A stretch of 64,000 nucleotides of DNA from Echinometra lucunter (GCA_029962745.1 CM057156.1:32742027-32806026), one strand, 5' to 3'; counted from the first letter of the stretch, positions 22,880 to 36,556 are shown. The notes: generated by a model not told the origin, from the sequence alone. Numbers and translations are program-made.

Positions 22880-23889
22880 TTTTTTAAAAAGGATTTTGCT
22901 GTTGCATATCAAACTAACCAATCAGTGATTAAGCAATAGATCAGTGATATCTACCCAGTCATTGATGGAATTGTAGACATCATGATTTGGGTGTGTTATG
23001 TGTTATGAATTCCTAACAAAACTGGCAATAGATAAGAAAATAATGGTGGATAAAAAGTTTTCATCTAAATGTGTATAAAGAGTGTAGAAGACATCTCCAA
23101 TGATGCAAAAACTATTAGCCTTTGTTGTGTTGTGGTAGCAACACCATAAGTTTGCCTTCCTCTTACTAATTTGAATTTGGCTTCTTGTTCTGTTTGAAAT
23201 CTGAAACCATGTCTATAAGCCTAGTTTCTGATACTGAGTAATCTTCTTTATGTGCAGCATCCTAATGTTTCTTTCTAATAAGGTTCTGCTTTTCTCCCTA
23301 AAGTAGCAGTTCTGCTTTTTTTTCTGATAAATTGTCAACATGCTTTATCTGGTTGCAGCTTTTCATTACTGGTTATAAATAAAAGTAGATTCATTTTTTT
23401 TAATGAATCCAGTATTCAAAAGGATTTGTGTGTGTGTGTGTGTGGATTCATTGTCCTTTTTAAAATTGTATAAAAACTCAACCTGGTGAATGCAATGTTT
23501 TGATTTGGTCCAGTTTGTTTGCCATTGCAGTGAAATATGTACATATCTTGTAAAGAAAGCATGAGAAAAAATGCATGAATTTTGTTATGCTGTCTTTGTA
23601 ACTAAATTTGCTGATTTGTATCTAACTTCATGGAATAAAAAACTATAAAGATTGAGTGTCTAGAGATTAATTGAAGATGTACTCATTGTGTTCTGATACT
23701 CAGAAATGACATGAGGTCAAGAGCCACTATCAGAGGTCAGAGGTCAAGTTCTAAGCAAGGATCTGTATCTTATATTGGGTGTCATCATAATTGACAGTTG
23801 AAATATGGCAGGCTTGGTCAGGGGAATATCTGCTTTCTGATATCCCCCATCTGCGCAATGTTTTTCTCTATCTCCCTGCATTCTCTAAT

Positions 23890-24064
23890 AGACCCCATTT
23901 ACACTCACTTTGTAGAGCGCTCCAGCGTCCACATCGCAAGGTGGTCTTCTGGACCACTTTAAAGTAGATGATGGAGCGCTTCCTGGAGTGGTTCATCTGT
24001 TTACACTTACGTTATAGAGTGCTTTATGCTGGAGTGCTCTAGAAAGTGAGTGTAAACAGGGTCC
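23890..24064. mobile_element. Foldback MITE (GACCC...GGGTCC)
   Basis: Left arm GACCCCATTTACACTCACTT and AGAGCGCTCCAGC mirrors right arm GCTGGAGTGCTCT, AGAAAGTGAGTGTAAACAGG and GTCC. The centre holds further short inverted pieces around GTGGTC/GACCAC. About 175 bp, non-coding. Confidence 0.8.
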
Positions 24065-24262
24065 TTAATGTCTTGAAATAATGAAAACTTCATACACAAT
24101 TTCCTATGAATAGTGATTTCATGCTGTACACATCAATATCATTTTGTAAAAGCCTCCAACAATTTTAGCAAGGTAACTGTATTGAGCTCATCACTTATAG
24201 AAAGAGGAAAAAGAAAGATAGAAGTTGGGGGGGGGGATTTGAATTGAAATAAGAGCTGTTGT

Positions 24263-24413
24263 CTGGGGAGCGTTTCATGGAGTGTCTCATCAGTGACTTT
24301 TACTGGCAACTGTTATAAGCTACTGAAATCCTTGCATCTGTTTGGCTGAGAGCAAATTTGTCAGTAAAAATCACTGACAAAAAGTGACAAGACATTTCAT
24401 GGAACACTCCCCT
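24263..24413. mobile_element. Foldback MITE of the GTTTCAT..TTATGAAAC type, diverged copy
   Basis: Left GGGGAGCGTTTCATGGAGTG and right ACATTTCATGGAACACTCCCC are inverted ends. The interior AACTGTTATAAGCTACTGAAAT...GGCTGAGAGCAAATTTGTC resembles, in opposite orientation, the copies at 36557-36707 and 60694-60843. Confidence 0.65.
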
Positions 24414-24969
24414 GATATGATTTAAAACACACCTCATTCAGGTCAATTAAGGTCACCGTTCTAAGTGGCTCATCAATAATTTACTATTGTGTACTGTGTT
24501 TGTCAGATCAGGGTGAAGAGTGAGGCTTTACAACTGCTAGAGTGTTTCCTTTCCTTTTCCAAAAGACAAACATTTAAAGTAGTTTTAAAACATTATTGTT
24601 ATGAGTTTTAAATGCATTTTAAATGTATGTGTCTGTAGCATAGAAAGGTGATATTGAAATCTGGAGATTTCAAGTATGATGTTTCATGTGAAAACTGTAC
24701 AAAGATCCATAAGTTGAATGAAGTCATGTTTATCTTGTAAGAATGGAGAGAGCAGGTTTGGTCTCAACCTGTGGTGTGTTTTGAATGATATCATTTGAAA
24801 AGAAATTAGAAATGTTAATTCGGAAACACATACTTGTAGAAAAAAATTTAATGAGGAAATCAGTACTAAAATGTCTGTGTACCAGTACGTTTGTATCTGT
24901 TAACGTTGACATATCTGGAGATTCATGTATTAAGACGAGACATGAACCATTTAATGATGCCTCTAACTA

Positions 24970-26030
24970 GTCTGAAAGATTTTGTATCCTTGCTTAACAT
25001 GGTGTGGGGGTGGGATAGTGTATAAAGAGGAGCAGGGAAATTTTCCTGTGATTTAGAAGATTTTCCATTTTTCAGTACAAACTCTCTTGATTGTAGGAAT
25101 CATGTAAACATTTTTCTCTTTGTTTTTTTTTTTCATTTTGTGAATCTGAACTTTACTTTTTTTTCATTGCATAGTCAAATTGAAGTACCGGTATGGATAT
25201 ATTGTTCCTTATTTCCCTTGTGGTTGTAGGCAGCATTCAGTCACTTCATATTATTATTTAGTTATTTTTCTTTGATTTTTCTATGAAATTTCCAAGGGTA
25301 TAAAACCCTTTGATGTTCCCAGGTTAGAGATATCCCCCATATGTACTATAGGGCCAAATGATTGCAGTTTATATTATTCTTGGATGTATATAAGAATAGA
25401 TTCACATTAATAGCAAGTTCTTTTATGGCAATATATTTCTTCTTTTTTTTTTTTTTTGTTGTTATTTATTAACCTTTATCTGTCCCTTTGCATGCAACAT
25501 TTAATTTTTATTAAATTCTTTGGTGCAGGTACATTGTATATCATTGAATTGTCTTTCCCTCATGAAAATTTCTGAAAAACTTGTGTTTCAACAGTTTGAC
25601 TTAATGTCATCCTTGATTGGCTAATTCAACAGTACAGTTGTGATAGATCACATGATTTGCTTGTTTTCTTGGTTTTAGTTTTCACATTTTGATCCCACTT
25701 TTGTAACTGTTACAACTATGACTGTTTACTTTGAGATGATTGTGAGTGTGATGTGATATAAGTGAAGGTATTAGTTTCATTACCTCATCACTAGTATTTG
25801 GTCTTAAATTCTCAAGAACAGACCACATGGAGACTGCTTTAGAATAGAATTGGATTTTGTCTTACATGTGCCTTGTCTGTGATTTGATATTGTACCTAGA
25901 TGTGAATTTAGATGCTGATCAGGGTCTACTGTACATTACTTTTCACCTGCAGCTTGCTATAGATTCCATTCATGGAGGGCTGCATCCCACTTAACCAACC
26001 ATAACTGACTGACAACCTCAGAGACCTTTA
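24970..26030. other. Intergenic sequence without recognised features
   Basis: AT-rich, several T-runs, no coding or repeat signature supported. Confidence 0.45.
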
Positions 26031-26032
26031 GT

Positions 26033-26175
26033 CAGGGCTCGGCACTAACTTTTTTGAAGGGGGATCTGGATTGTCTGTTTGCATTGAGCCCAAGGAAAAG
26101 AAGCAGGGGGGGGGGGCTCTAGACACAGATATTGGGGGCCTAGGTGTCCCTGGTACTTGGTAGTATCAAGCCCTG
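26033..26175. mobile_element. hAT-like short element with internal poly-G
   Basis: Inverted ends CAGGGCTCGGCACTA and TAGTATCAAGCCCTG match at 12 of 15 positions and have the CAGGG start common in hAT elements. The internal GGGGGATCTGGATTG, TTGCATTGAGCC and poly-G recur at 60903-61060. Confidence 0.6.
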
Positions 26176-26179
26176 CAGT

Positions 26180-27950
26180 AGTTAATTTCAGAGAGTTGCT
26201 ACCCATCTTGTGGGCCATTTGTTGACTCATTGAAATGTTCCTCTCTAGAAGAACAAGAAACCTTACAGAAACTATGAATCATCAGTTATTTGCTTGCTGA
26301 ATTCTCCGGCACCTCTTGTTTTACAATAAGATTTGAAGGATATTTTATTGTAGCTTTAATGATAATACCTGGCATATCCTGCTTACACAGACCCTTTGAA
26401 ATTAGTTGGGATTTTTTGGACACATAACTGATAATTCATAGTTTCTGTAATTCATGTCTTCAAAGTAATTATTCAAAGAGGATCCTATTTTAAGCTTGTG
26501 TTTTGATAAACATTAAAGAGCAAGATTGATATATTTTGGAGTTAAGTTGATAAAATAAAGGCAATGAAACTACTTTGTTTCTTTATAGAGGGGAGTAATA
26601 TGAGGCGTTAGGATTCATAAGAAATACAGTTAACTTAAAAGATGGCAACTGATCTACATTAAATTTCATTTCCTTGCAAAAAAGGCTGATACACATGGTT
26701 GGGTGCATGTATCATCAAAATACAGGAAGCTTATCTGAAGAAGGAGTTGATCACCAATCTCAGTCTGGAATTTCTTTTAAGTTGTTTAAACCTTTTTTTA
26801 ATAGGAATTGTGGACAGATTGCTAAAATAGTATTTTGGGGGCATTTTTATCTCGATACATTTATGGTGATCATTACAAAAAAATTCTTTCAGTATTTGAA
26901 CTTTATGTAAACTTCAAAGGGCTACTGGTATCTTTCCTGTGAATAGATTGCAATATCTAATTAATATTTAACCAATGATTCATCATATTCATTGGGTCTG
27001 GGGTTTTTTTCTTTAGCCCTATCATGAATGAGCAAGAGCTAGTGTATTCAATAGCAAAATGCAATATTGAAAATTGAATTGGTATGAAAACAGATCAAAT
27101 TGTATTATATCTATTGTAAACTTAAAAGAAATATATGTGAAATGAAGTTGAAAGACAAAAAGAAGACTTCATGAAAGATAGGAATTATCAAATTAGGACC
27201 CATCTTCCTAAATTTACAGCATATCTGTGTTATAATTATACCCATGAAATATTGCACAATTATTTTATTTTATGAAACTGTAAGGAATACCTCTCTTCTG
27301 TATCTTCTAGTGCATTGAAAATTTTTCTACAGAACTGAATAAATATGATAATATTTGATACATTGTAGATAAACAAACCTGAATGATGTTATTGCAATTT
27401 TTAAAAATAAAATCAAAGAAGGAATGTGGGTAATTCAATTGTTCTTCATTTAAAATGATAGGGGCTTTTGAAATTCAGACTACTGCCCCTTTAATTTGGC
27501 TGTGGAGCATTAAGTTTTGTTTCAAATGGATTATTATTCATGATTGTGTTGATTCTTATATGCTGTTACTTGCCATTTTTTCTTCCAATTTATTTGATTT
27601 AATTCTTATTTCCAATATGTGCACTACTGCCAAATTTCTCTGGCCAGTGAATTGTTTTGAAGGCTCTTTGTTGCTGGGTAATCAAATACCCAAATTGTGA
27701 AGCCATGTGGATTACTTCAATTGAAGCTCATGTTTCTTATGGTCGCTTTTCTAAATCCTTTACTAAACTTAACTTTTGACTTGAAATAACAGTGGTCTCT
27801 ATACGTATCATAAATGTCATGATAGCAACTGTTTTTGGTATGATACAAAATAAAACTCTGTCCGAAAATTTCATGGAAAGGATACCATTTTTGCAGTTCA
27901 AATGGATATTGCCAAGTTGAAAAAAGGGTTGTTCTTTCCAGAGTTCTCAG
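26180..27950. other. Intergenic sequence without recognised features
   Basis: AT-rich DNA upstream of the ADAMTSL gene. No coding segment or repeat could be supported. Confidence 0.45.
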
Positions 27951-27974
27951 TACATTTGAATGTATGTGATATTG

Positions 27975-28216
27975 AATTCTCTTTCTCCTCTCTTCATCTT
28001 TCCCCCTCTCCCTTCTCCTCCTCCTCCTCCTCCTCCTCTTCCTTTCTCTCTCTCACTCTCTCTCTCTCCCACTCACTGTGTTTCCAAGGAGTGCACCTCC
28101 CTCATCTTTCCTTTCTCCAGTGTCTTCAACCCTTCTTCCTATCTTTATAATTCTTTGAATTTCCCCCTTATTCTCTCTCTCTCTCTCTTCCCCCTCTCTC
28201 TCTGTCTTCCTCTCTA
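27975..28216 (+). repeat. Polypyrimidine tract upstream of ADAMTSL exon 1
   Basis: About 240 bp rich in C+T: (TCC)n near 28016-28040, then (TC)n at 28045-28070 and 28170-28206. It ends about 620 bp before the ATG at 28832. It could be a GAGA-like promoter-proximal element or simply a microsatellite. The CT-rich frames are not genes. Confidence 0.7.
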
Positions 28217-28777
28217 GATTTATGACTAGGCCATGTTCACAGTTGGAAAGGACAAGTGTAATTTTTTTTGTCTCCGTTTTGTGAATAGCGTTTGTATAAT
28301 GAGACTAGTTCAAGCCAAGGTTTGAGTGTGTATCTAGCTCAGATCTAGGTCAACATACCCTGCTCACTGACTGGTTGATTGAGATTGAGTGGGCTGTCCT
28401 AAGCTGTGCAGTCCAGCCTACCAGACTTGTTAGTCTCTGGAGCTCTCTTTATCAGCCATGATAGAGTGGAATTGAAGCAGTTTGAGCCATGCCGTTCCTC
28501 CTCGTATCATCTGCACTTAATCCACTCACTCCTTTCATACATGCACCTTCTCTTTTAAAGCATTATTACTGGACATCATTGCTTCACATTTGGATTCACT
28601 TTTTGTATTTTCTGCAGCCAGGAAGATAACTATGTGATATTTGCTGCATCATTTCATTTCATTTTATTGGATGATATGACTGCGCAGAAGTTTGAGATGA
28701 GGATGTGAGTTTGGAAGTGGATAATGTACTTTGGAATATTTCATCTCTGGCTGGATACCACTCTGAGCTGATCTTTT

Positions 28778-28800
28778 AAATATATATATATATATATTTA
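28778..28800 (+). promoter_or_regulatory. (TA)n tract just upstream of the ADAMTSL start codon
   Basis: AAATATATATATATATATAT lies about 35-50 bp before the ATG at 28832. It could serve as a TATA-like element only if transcription began almost at the start codon; otherwise it is 5' UTR microsatellite. Confidence 0.25.
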
Positions 28801-28831
28801 TTGAACTGTCTTATATCTCAAAAATACCAGA

Positions 28832-28918
28832 ATGGAGAGAATTTGCTGGATAGCTTGGATGTGTATATTCCTTGGACTTCAGATTTGCTGTGTATATGGA
28901 ACCTTCTCAGAATACAGG
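28832..28918 (+). CDS. ADAMTSL1: ADAMTSL1/3-like gene, exon 1: signal peptide
   Basis: ATG in good context (A at -3, G at +4) opens 29 codons starting MERICWIAWMCIFLGLQICC. A hydrophobic core is followed by VYG|T, a fitting signal-peptidase site (small residue at -1, V at -3). The exon ends AGG|GTATGT in phase 0, matching the phase-0 start of the TSP1 exon at 47951, and no stop arises on joining. ADAMTSL proteins begin with a signal peptide followed directly by a TSP1 repeat, which is the layout here. No other suitable start lies between this point and 47951. The 19-kb intron separating it from exon 2 makes this assignment less certain than the others. Confidence 0.7.
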
Positions 28919-29798
28919 GTATGTTCTGATCATTTTTATGTCAAGTAATAATTGTACAGAAAAATACATGCATAATTTCTAAAAGGAGAAAAATGACAGG
29001 AAAATTAGAAATCTGGATCAGGAAACACTATTTTGTTGAGTGAAAGATACAAAATGATGCATCTTTCCAAATGAATAAAAAAACCCTTGTTATTTGGGTT
29101 ACTTCCATCCTGATTTGGATAATTTGTTGATACTGGGTATATTGATGGTGTGAAAGCAATTTGTTATAAATCATTTGCTGATGCTCATACCTGAATGAAA
29201 AATATATATTGATTGTGAATAAGGAGTGCAAATGGGCATTTTACTATTGTTAGTACCATTCTGTAATTTCTTGTGGATCTATTGATATTGAGTGAGCTAA
29301 GAACTGTGGATGTGAACCAATAGCCAAATATCTTACTTGTTCCTGACACAGTAGAGGTTGAAAAAAAAATGCTGTGAATGCATCTCAAAGTAAGGAATGA
29401 ATGGAGATTCCCAAATGAATTTCAATCACGGAGTTATTGCAGAGCTTTTTAATTTTTTTCAATTTTTTTATTTCACCAAATCCATGATCGAAGTGAGAAG
29501 TGTAATAATTAACTTTATTTTATGACTTCATAAAAATGTTAGAGATTTATTGATACTGGGCATTGCTCACCAGTTTTGCATTGATAAAGTGTAATAGGAA
29601 TTAAACAAGACAAGAATATCATCTCAGTCCATTGATGAGATCAGAAACTTGTCATCTCTGTGATGGTACTCTCAAGCTCACAGCTCTCTGTGTGTTGACA
29701 GTGACCCCACAAGTTCAAGCTGATATATGCTATGATGCTGTATTCTATTTTCTCAAGCACTGACTATATAGAACCAACCAAACAATGTAGCCTTTGTG

Positions 29799-29812
29799 TG
29801 TGTGTGTGTGTT
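29799..29812 (+). repeat. (TG)n microsatellite
   Basis: Short TGTGTGTGTGTG run in ADAMTSL intron 1. Confidence 0.8.
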
Positions 29813-30989
29813 AATATTATTTACTTGCATTTTCAGATTTGTATTTTGTTATGCTAGAATTGCTTATTTAAAAAATGACCTTTAGTATAAAGGAATGGAT
29901 AAAAGTGTCGGCCCTTGCATAACTATAAATCTGGCCTGTCACATTAAACTGTGCTATGTTGGGACTGAATTCTTTATTGTTTGTCTGTTGTTTAATTTCT
30001 TGTGGCTTTTTTCTCTTACAAATTTTCATTATACCAGGACAATCCTGGGTTTATAATTCATTTAAAAAATTGTCTTATGACTGTAGTATCAAATCATAGA
30101 GTGTATGCTCTGTAGATAATTAGATGGCTCAAATCTTGATCACTGTGCTATGACCATTGGATATACTTGTACGTTTTTTTAAGTGCAGCCTTAGGGGTTA
30201 AACAGCTACTGCTTTCATTGTAACATTCAATATTGATTTAGTACAGAGCAAGGACCAGCTAAGTGGATCATTGTCAATGTATGTTTATCAATGATCATGT
30301 TCCAACTTACATACAAAGTCCTCACCAATCTCTCCTTAGACACGCAGGGCCCATTCACATAATTTGGAAGTTTCTTTCACCATGGCCCCTCTGTAAATAT
30401 TGCGCTTTAAGTTGACGACCTAGCTGTCCCATCTGGTAATGAAGCTATGATCCTCTCTGCATTTGCCTTGAAAGTGATTTAAAGTGGGAATCTTATGTCC
30501 TGTATGCATTGAGAAGCTAGCAAACATTAAACTTTTTATGCTTCACACATTAAGGAGTCATGGTCTACCCCAGCATGATCAAGGAGTTATGAAAGACATA
30601 ACTCCTTGGCATGTTCTATGATGTATCTCGATCCTTTATTGAATGCTCTAGTGTGCTTGACAAATCTTGCTTCTGGAGGTTCACACAAGAAAAGGAAAAT
30701 ATTGCATACTTTAAGCTATAATATGAAAGGGTTTCAGCTTTTACCTTTTCTTTCTTGTATTGCATCAGCATTTCTGTTTATATTGTGGAAGGGTAATTAC
30801 CCATGATATATAGGTAGGAAAATACCAAATTGATGAGAAAAAACATCCAGCTGAAAGAGCTTTCATCTTATAAAGATGAAGATTCCAAAATTTTGGTAGT
30901 TGTGGATAGTGCAGAAAGGTTTTAGGGGAGGCATTATGTTTTCAGGTTGTCCGTTCAGCTGCCTGTTCGTAGATCCTTAATTCTGTCTG

Positions 30990-32200
30990 TCCCCCTTTTT
31001 CATTAAAGCAACATCTCAAGAACCAATTGAGATATGATTTTCAGTTTTCAAACTTAGTGCAGGTATGTATAACCATAGGAAGATGATCTGATTAGATTTT
31101 GGGGTATGTAGGTCAAAGGTCACAGAGGTCAATGTATTAAATTTTAGGAGTTAAATTGTTAACACGATATCTCAAGAACCATTTGAGGTATAAACTTCAA
31201 ACTTGATGTTAGTGTGTAGCAGCATTCACCACAGGTACAGTGCCAGGAAAGGCAATAACATCAGTGTCAAAGCCAAAGAGTATGCAAACATCGTGGAAGT
31301 AACTTCATGGAAAAAACTTTTCCTTTTTTTTGTGATATTTCAAACTTGGTCCCATTATGTATAACCATAGGAAGATGGAATATGCAATTCCTAACCTACT
31401 TTCTTGTCTTTCATGAAAGTATTTAATCTGTAAATGAGAACACTGCAAATATCTCCCAGAACGGGATGCAGAGTCTTGCAAATATTTGTCTTCTTCTTCA
31501 TCAATTGCCTGGAGATCGTTAACATCCTTGCAGAGAATCTCTTTCATCAAAGTCTCTAAAGTAAATTTTACTTACCAAGCTCTTCTCTAGTGGAATTTCT
31601 AGTTTTTATTTGTATTCTTATTTTATTTTCATAGGAAATTTTGCCGAAGTATGGAGACAGTATTGAAATCAATCTTGTGATGACACGTGTATAGTGTCAT
31701 CATTAACGCGATATCTCAAGAACCATTTCAAGTATGGACTTCGAAGTTGGTTTTAGCATGCATAACCAAAGGAAGATGATCAGATTACATTTAGGGGTAT
31801 GAAGGTCAAAGGTCACAGAAGTCAAGTAAGAAATGCCAGGTTTTGTTAATGCCGTATCTTAATGATTTGAAGCATGAACTTGAATTTGGCACTAGTATGC
31901 ATCACCATAGAAAGATGATACAATTAGAATTTTGAGGTCAATATCCATGAAATTAAAGATTTGTTTGTTTTGTTAGCACTATATTGCAACTATTTGTATG
32001 CATGACTTTGGGGAAACAAAGTGATGAAACTGTTAGGCTTTTAGGTCAAAGGGTAAAGGTTAAGAGGTCAGTTAACATGTAATTATAGGTTTTTATTCTG
32101 GTTATCGCAGTAATTCAAGAACATTTTGAGGCATGAAGTTAACTGAAAATTGATGGATGCACACAGAAGACACATTAACATTCATCTTGTTATATCTGTT
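30990..32200 (+). repeat. Dispersed AGGTCA-rich repeat, tandem array
   Basis: Degenerate tandem monomers. ATCTCAAGAACCA occurs at about 31014, 31169 and 31712, with weaker copies near 31854 and 32110. TATAACCATAGGAAGATG occurs near 31070 and 31361, with variants near 31762 and 31900. GGTCAAAGGTCACAGA occurs near 31110 and 31804. Between about 31240 and 31680 the array is interrupted by other sequence. Copies also occur at 395-800 and 5555-5860. Confidence 0.8.
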
Positions 32201-35200
32201 TTCATTTAAATAAGCACTGTGTACACAATTTCCAGTACTTAGCCTCCCTCCCCCCCCAAAAAAAGGTTGTAACCTTACTTTTTACAAGGGTCAAATAATT
32301 GACAGTGCTAAACGGACTGTAAAACTGGGTGTAATAACAAAATGAGCAAGGCTTAACCCAGTACTATTAATAAAGCTCTACTTATGGAGTTCAACATGAT
32401 TTTGCAAATGACAAAAGGGTTATATTTTGAAGAAAAAAAAACCTTGGTAGATATGCAGAAGTACATAAGCTTCATTGATAGCATTTCATTTCATTTATTT
32501 CCATATTCAAATTCATAAAAACAACACGAAGTACAAGAATGCATCATACACTAATACATACAGGAGGTAAAACATGAAAAAAAAATTGATTGAATATGGA
32601 GGGATCACCATAAGCCAAAGAGGCTTATCGAGGGTGATCCTCTCCCCCCCCCCCCAAAAAAAAAAACATTTAAATTTGTTTATAACATTCATTATATTGA
32701 CTAATGCTACCCATTTGCCTCCAAATTGTATTTCAATTTTTGTCAATCCTGAAAAAAATGAAGTGTGTTTATTGGAAAAAGAGCTTTACAACAGGGAAGT
32801 ATAGAGCAATACATTATTTGCAATTTGACTTGACAAGCATTCTCTTCTATTATATATGCTTGGTTCCAAGAAAACGATGTCTAGGAAACCAACCCTGAGT
32901 ATGTCTGCTCATCTTTGATTGATCAAGCTTGTTTGGTTCATAATAAATCAAATAAGTACATCAGACTGCTGTAAACATCATCCTCCATTAGCTCAAAATC
33001 AAAGCTGATGATGAGTGCAGAATTTGTATGCGGTAGATGGATAAATTAAAAAACAAATGGATTTAGTATATCATGGAATTGAAAGGAGTAGAGGATTAGA
33101 ATAGTAATTTTGTTACAGTATGATTTAATGAAAATGATGAAAAAAGTCAGGTTTAAAGGTGCAATTAATGCAAATAAATGCAGCATACAGTTTTATTTGA
33201 AGAAATTAAAAAATGCTCCCTTAGCGTCAGTAGTATGTTGTACACCATATTGTAACATATGATTTTTAGTTCAAGGAAAAGTTCTTCATGACATACATGT
33301 TCATATAAGCTGCTTCAAAGAAAAGCACAAATACACTTATTAATGAGGAACTATTAAAGCATTTTCAAAGTCATGAAGATCAAACACATTTCCACCTTTA
33401 CATGTTTTTTGTTTATTGTTCAATACATAGAATTATCACAAATATTCAGTTGTGCTGATTGCTAGTGAAGGAATGAAGTTGTTTGAACAAATGTATAAAT
33501 TTCCAAATTTGTGTATACAAAATGAGTTGAGATGGTGAAGGGAAATCTTCATTGAATAGGTATTTATCTCTATATTAAACCACTATGTATGAAATTCAAT
33601 CGCCAATTTTTTTTTTAGTAAGCATGGTCACTAAAAAGGGGAGAATAAAAGTAAATAATAAAGAAAACTCTAACATAATTAAGAGTTGATCTGTCAAAGA
33701 TGACAGACCACCTAAAAAAAGATGAATGATAAGTTTGCAATTTACTTTATAAGCCTGCTTGTGTTGTTTTTTTTAAAAGTCTTTGAAGCTGTATTTGTAA
33801 GGACTATGACTTCTTGTTTAGATTTGTGTTTCCTGCTGTAAATCTCTCTCTTTATGTGCTGATCCAAGAATCTCCAGTAACCTTTTCACTGAGTTTTCAT
33901 AGTGGCTGAAATACACTGTTGATCATAAAGTTGGAATATTTATTTTTTTTACTTACCTGAGAATGTTTCATTCACCAATTGATTGTGGCAATATGATTTT
34001 TTCATGATTAATGAAGCTTAGATCTTTCCAGGAGTAGAGGTATAATGCTTCAGTGCATGACCGTACAAAAGGATTTTTCGGGGGGGGGGGGGGGCAAATG
34101 CAGTGCAGTCAATTTTATTACATTTTCTTTGTTTTTCATGAAATTTCTGAGGACTGCCCCTACTCCACCCCCAGCTGCATACAGACATGATTTGATGCTG
34201 AAGCAATTGCAATTGGTACCGGGATCCCTGGTTCAAAACCACATCAATGACCTACATGATAGTGCCCTTTTGTAAAGAATTATTCGTTATTACCATCGGA
34301 GAGGACTTAAAGCCGTAGGTCCCGTGCATTCTTACTTATAAGCATACACATGCTTTAGGAGTCACGCAAAACAAACAAATACTCACTCATAGTATTTCAT
34401 TATAATCATAGAATGGATATATTCAGATATTAGGAAGAAATTGTCAAAATCATTTCATTAATGGATGTAGACAATTTTATTACAACTTTATGGGAAACAG
34501 TATACTTCACCGAAAGTTAAGCATACATTTTCTTGAATGTTTCAGGATGCTTTTGAGACAAACCAATCTACAGCTAACTTGTTAACCAATAAATTCTCTG
34601 ATATTCCCATAGGTTTTATACAGGAGCTATCCGGTTCCAGCTGCCAGTGGGTTAAGCTACTTTCATGGCCATTTCATATCTGAAATGTGCTCTTACGACT
34701 TTTTTCCATTTCAGTTTCTAAGAGAGAGCCTATACAGTTCTTTACTGAGAACATGGCTAATACTAATCGGGTGATAAGTTTTGAAATGCTGATTTATATA
34801 AGATGGGTCTCCATATTAGACTATTTATGTGTAAACCACATCTTATTGAGTTAATCATGCCTTTTATGCTACTGTCAAAGTCAACATGTTGTCTGGTGCT
34901 TACTGGCTCAGATGAAACATGAGGAAGAATTGAGAAGGTAATAAAAAGACTAGGGGAGTCATTGAAAATATGGATTCAATATGTTCACTTCTCACCTTGT
35001 ACATGTGATATTGAACCCAACGACAGAGTGCATTAATATGTACAAGAAAAACATGTGAAATATGACAAGTGGTTGGCCTTCAGCACCACTTGAGTGCTAT
35101 CATGGGTCTGCTCACATTCCATACATACCATTCACACCTGTACTTTAAGGGCTTAAAACCACTACTTTGGCACAATTGAAAAGTTGAAAGAGTGAAAATA

Positions 35201-35522
35201 TAAAGTTTCTGCAATAGGCTTTATTTTAATACCAATCCAAGGGGCATATATTCGAGTTTGCATTTGAGTATGAGCACAGAATTGTTCTTTGTATGACTAG
35301 TGTGTCAATTTTTATTTTCTAGAAGAAAAAGTAATAAATGTGAATTCAAATTCCAATTTCAAATCTGCCATGTAACCAAGGTTACCCATATCATCCTAAG
35401 GCTTCAATATTAGTGACTACAGCCTACAGTGATGAACCACAAGTTCATTACTTCACCGAATGCTTTGCTCTTTTGTATCCCTTATTCATTGTTTATCACT
35501 AAATGTTCGTGTGTGCTATATG

Positions 35523-35787
35523 TATGATGGCCCTGAAGTACGCTCGACAACAGGTCATGTGCGACGTGAATTTCGTGGCCAACTTTGCGCCCCAGTCGCA
35601 AGATTTGTGACCCTTGATACGAAATTCATGACCTGTGACGCGAAGTTCAGGACCTGGAATTGAAATTCATGACCTGGGATGCAAATTTCATGACCTGGGA
35701 TGCGAAATTCGCGACTGGGACGCAAAGCTAACTACAAAATTCATGTCGCACATGACCGGTTGCCAAGCGTACTTCAGGGCCACCATA
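35523..35787. mobile_element. TA-ended foldback element, copy 1
   Basis: Ends TATGATGGCCCTGAAGTACG and CGTACTTCAGGGCCACCATA. The interior repeats variants of GCGAAATTCATGACCTGGGA in both orientations. Homologous to 40355-40702. The TA at each end may be the target duplication. Confidence 0.88.
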
Positions 35788-36556
35788 TATATGGACTTCT
35801 GTATGTGAAACTGAGTCTGAAATAAAGTCTTGAATTTAATTGAATGAATGTTGCCTGTTAAGTATGGTGTCTCCAATGATTAGCATGCGATACAGAACAC
35901 AAATGTGTGGGGTTTTTTGGCAAGATATGTACTTCATACTGTACTCATGTATTTTTCTGGATATTCACTGTCTGATTAAAGTTCAGGAGATAAATTCACC
36001 ATTATCAATTCATTACCAAAATGCCAGGAAATTCTTGAATAACATCAGTGACCTACATGATACTATGTTCTCAAAATTATATTGGATGGATTCATTGTAA
36101 GGTAAGATTCACATAAGGCAACATACCTTACATGAGTTATTCTAAAACATAAACTGATATCATTGTACACCTTCTTATAATAATCTCTTGTGAAATGTGT
36201 GTAATCTATATCATGACGTCGCAACATTTTTGTGAGATGATATCATATCAGGTCAAAACCTAAAGTTGAAATTTCTTGTAGAACCATGCTACCTTTGGTT
36301 TTGTTTGTATAACACAGTAGAGTGGTAGGCATATCTTTGGAGATTTTAAGATAACTGACTGCACTTCAGGAAGTTTTTTATGTCATCAAAATCATGCGAT
36401 TTTATGCTGTTTTGTGCTTGAAAGGAAAAAAAAATTGCATTCTTAAAATCTTTATTTTGATAAGAGATAGGTGGTGTAGTTTTTTAAAAACTAATTTTAC
36501 TGTGGTGTAGATGTTGTAAGTACAGGTACTTGAACTTATCATCTTCATGTCAGGTC

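Noticed and set aside
31305..31550. Minus-strand 81-codon frame with an acidic stretch (DLQAIDEEEDKYLQDS)
   Set aside because: Exon-like in composition but no family recognised and no partner exons; it lies in an interruption of the AGGTCA array.
34243..36066. Shared phrase ATGACCTACATGAT at two places
   Set aside because: The match is short and flanks do not align, so chance cannot be excluded.
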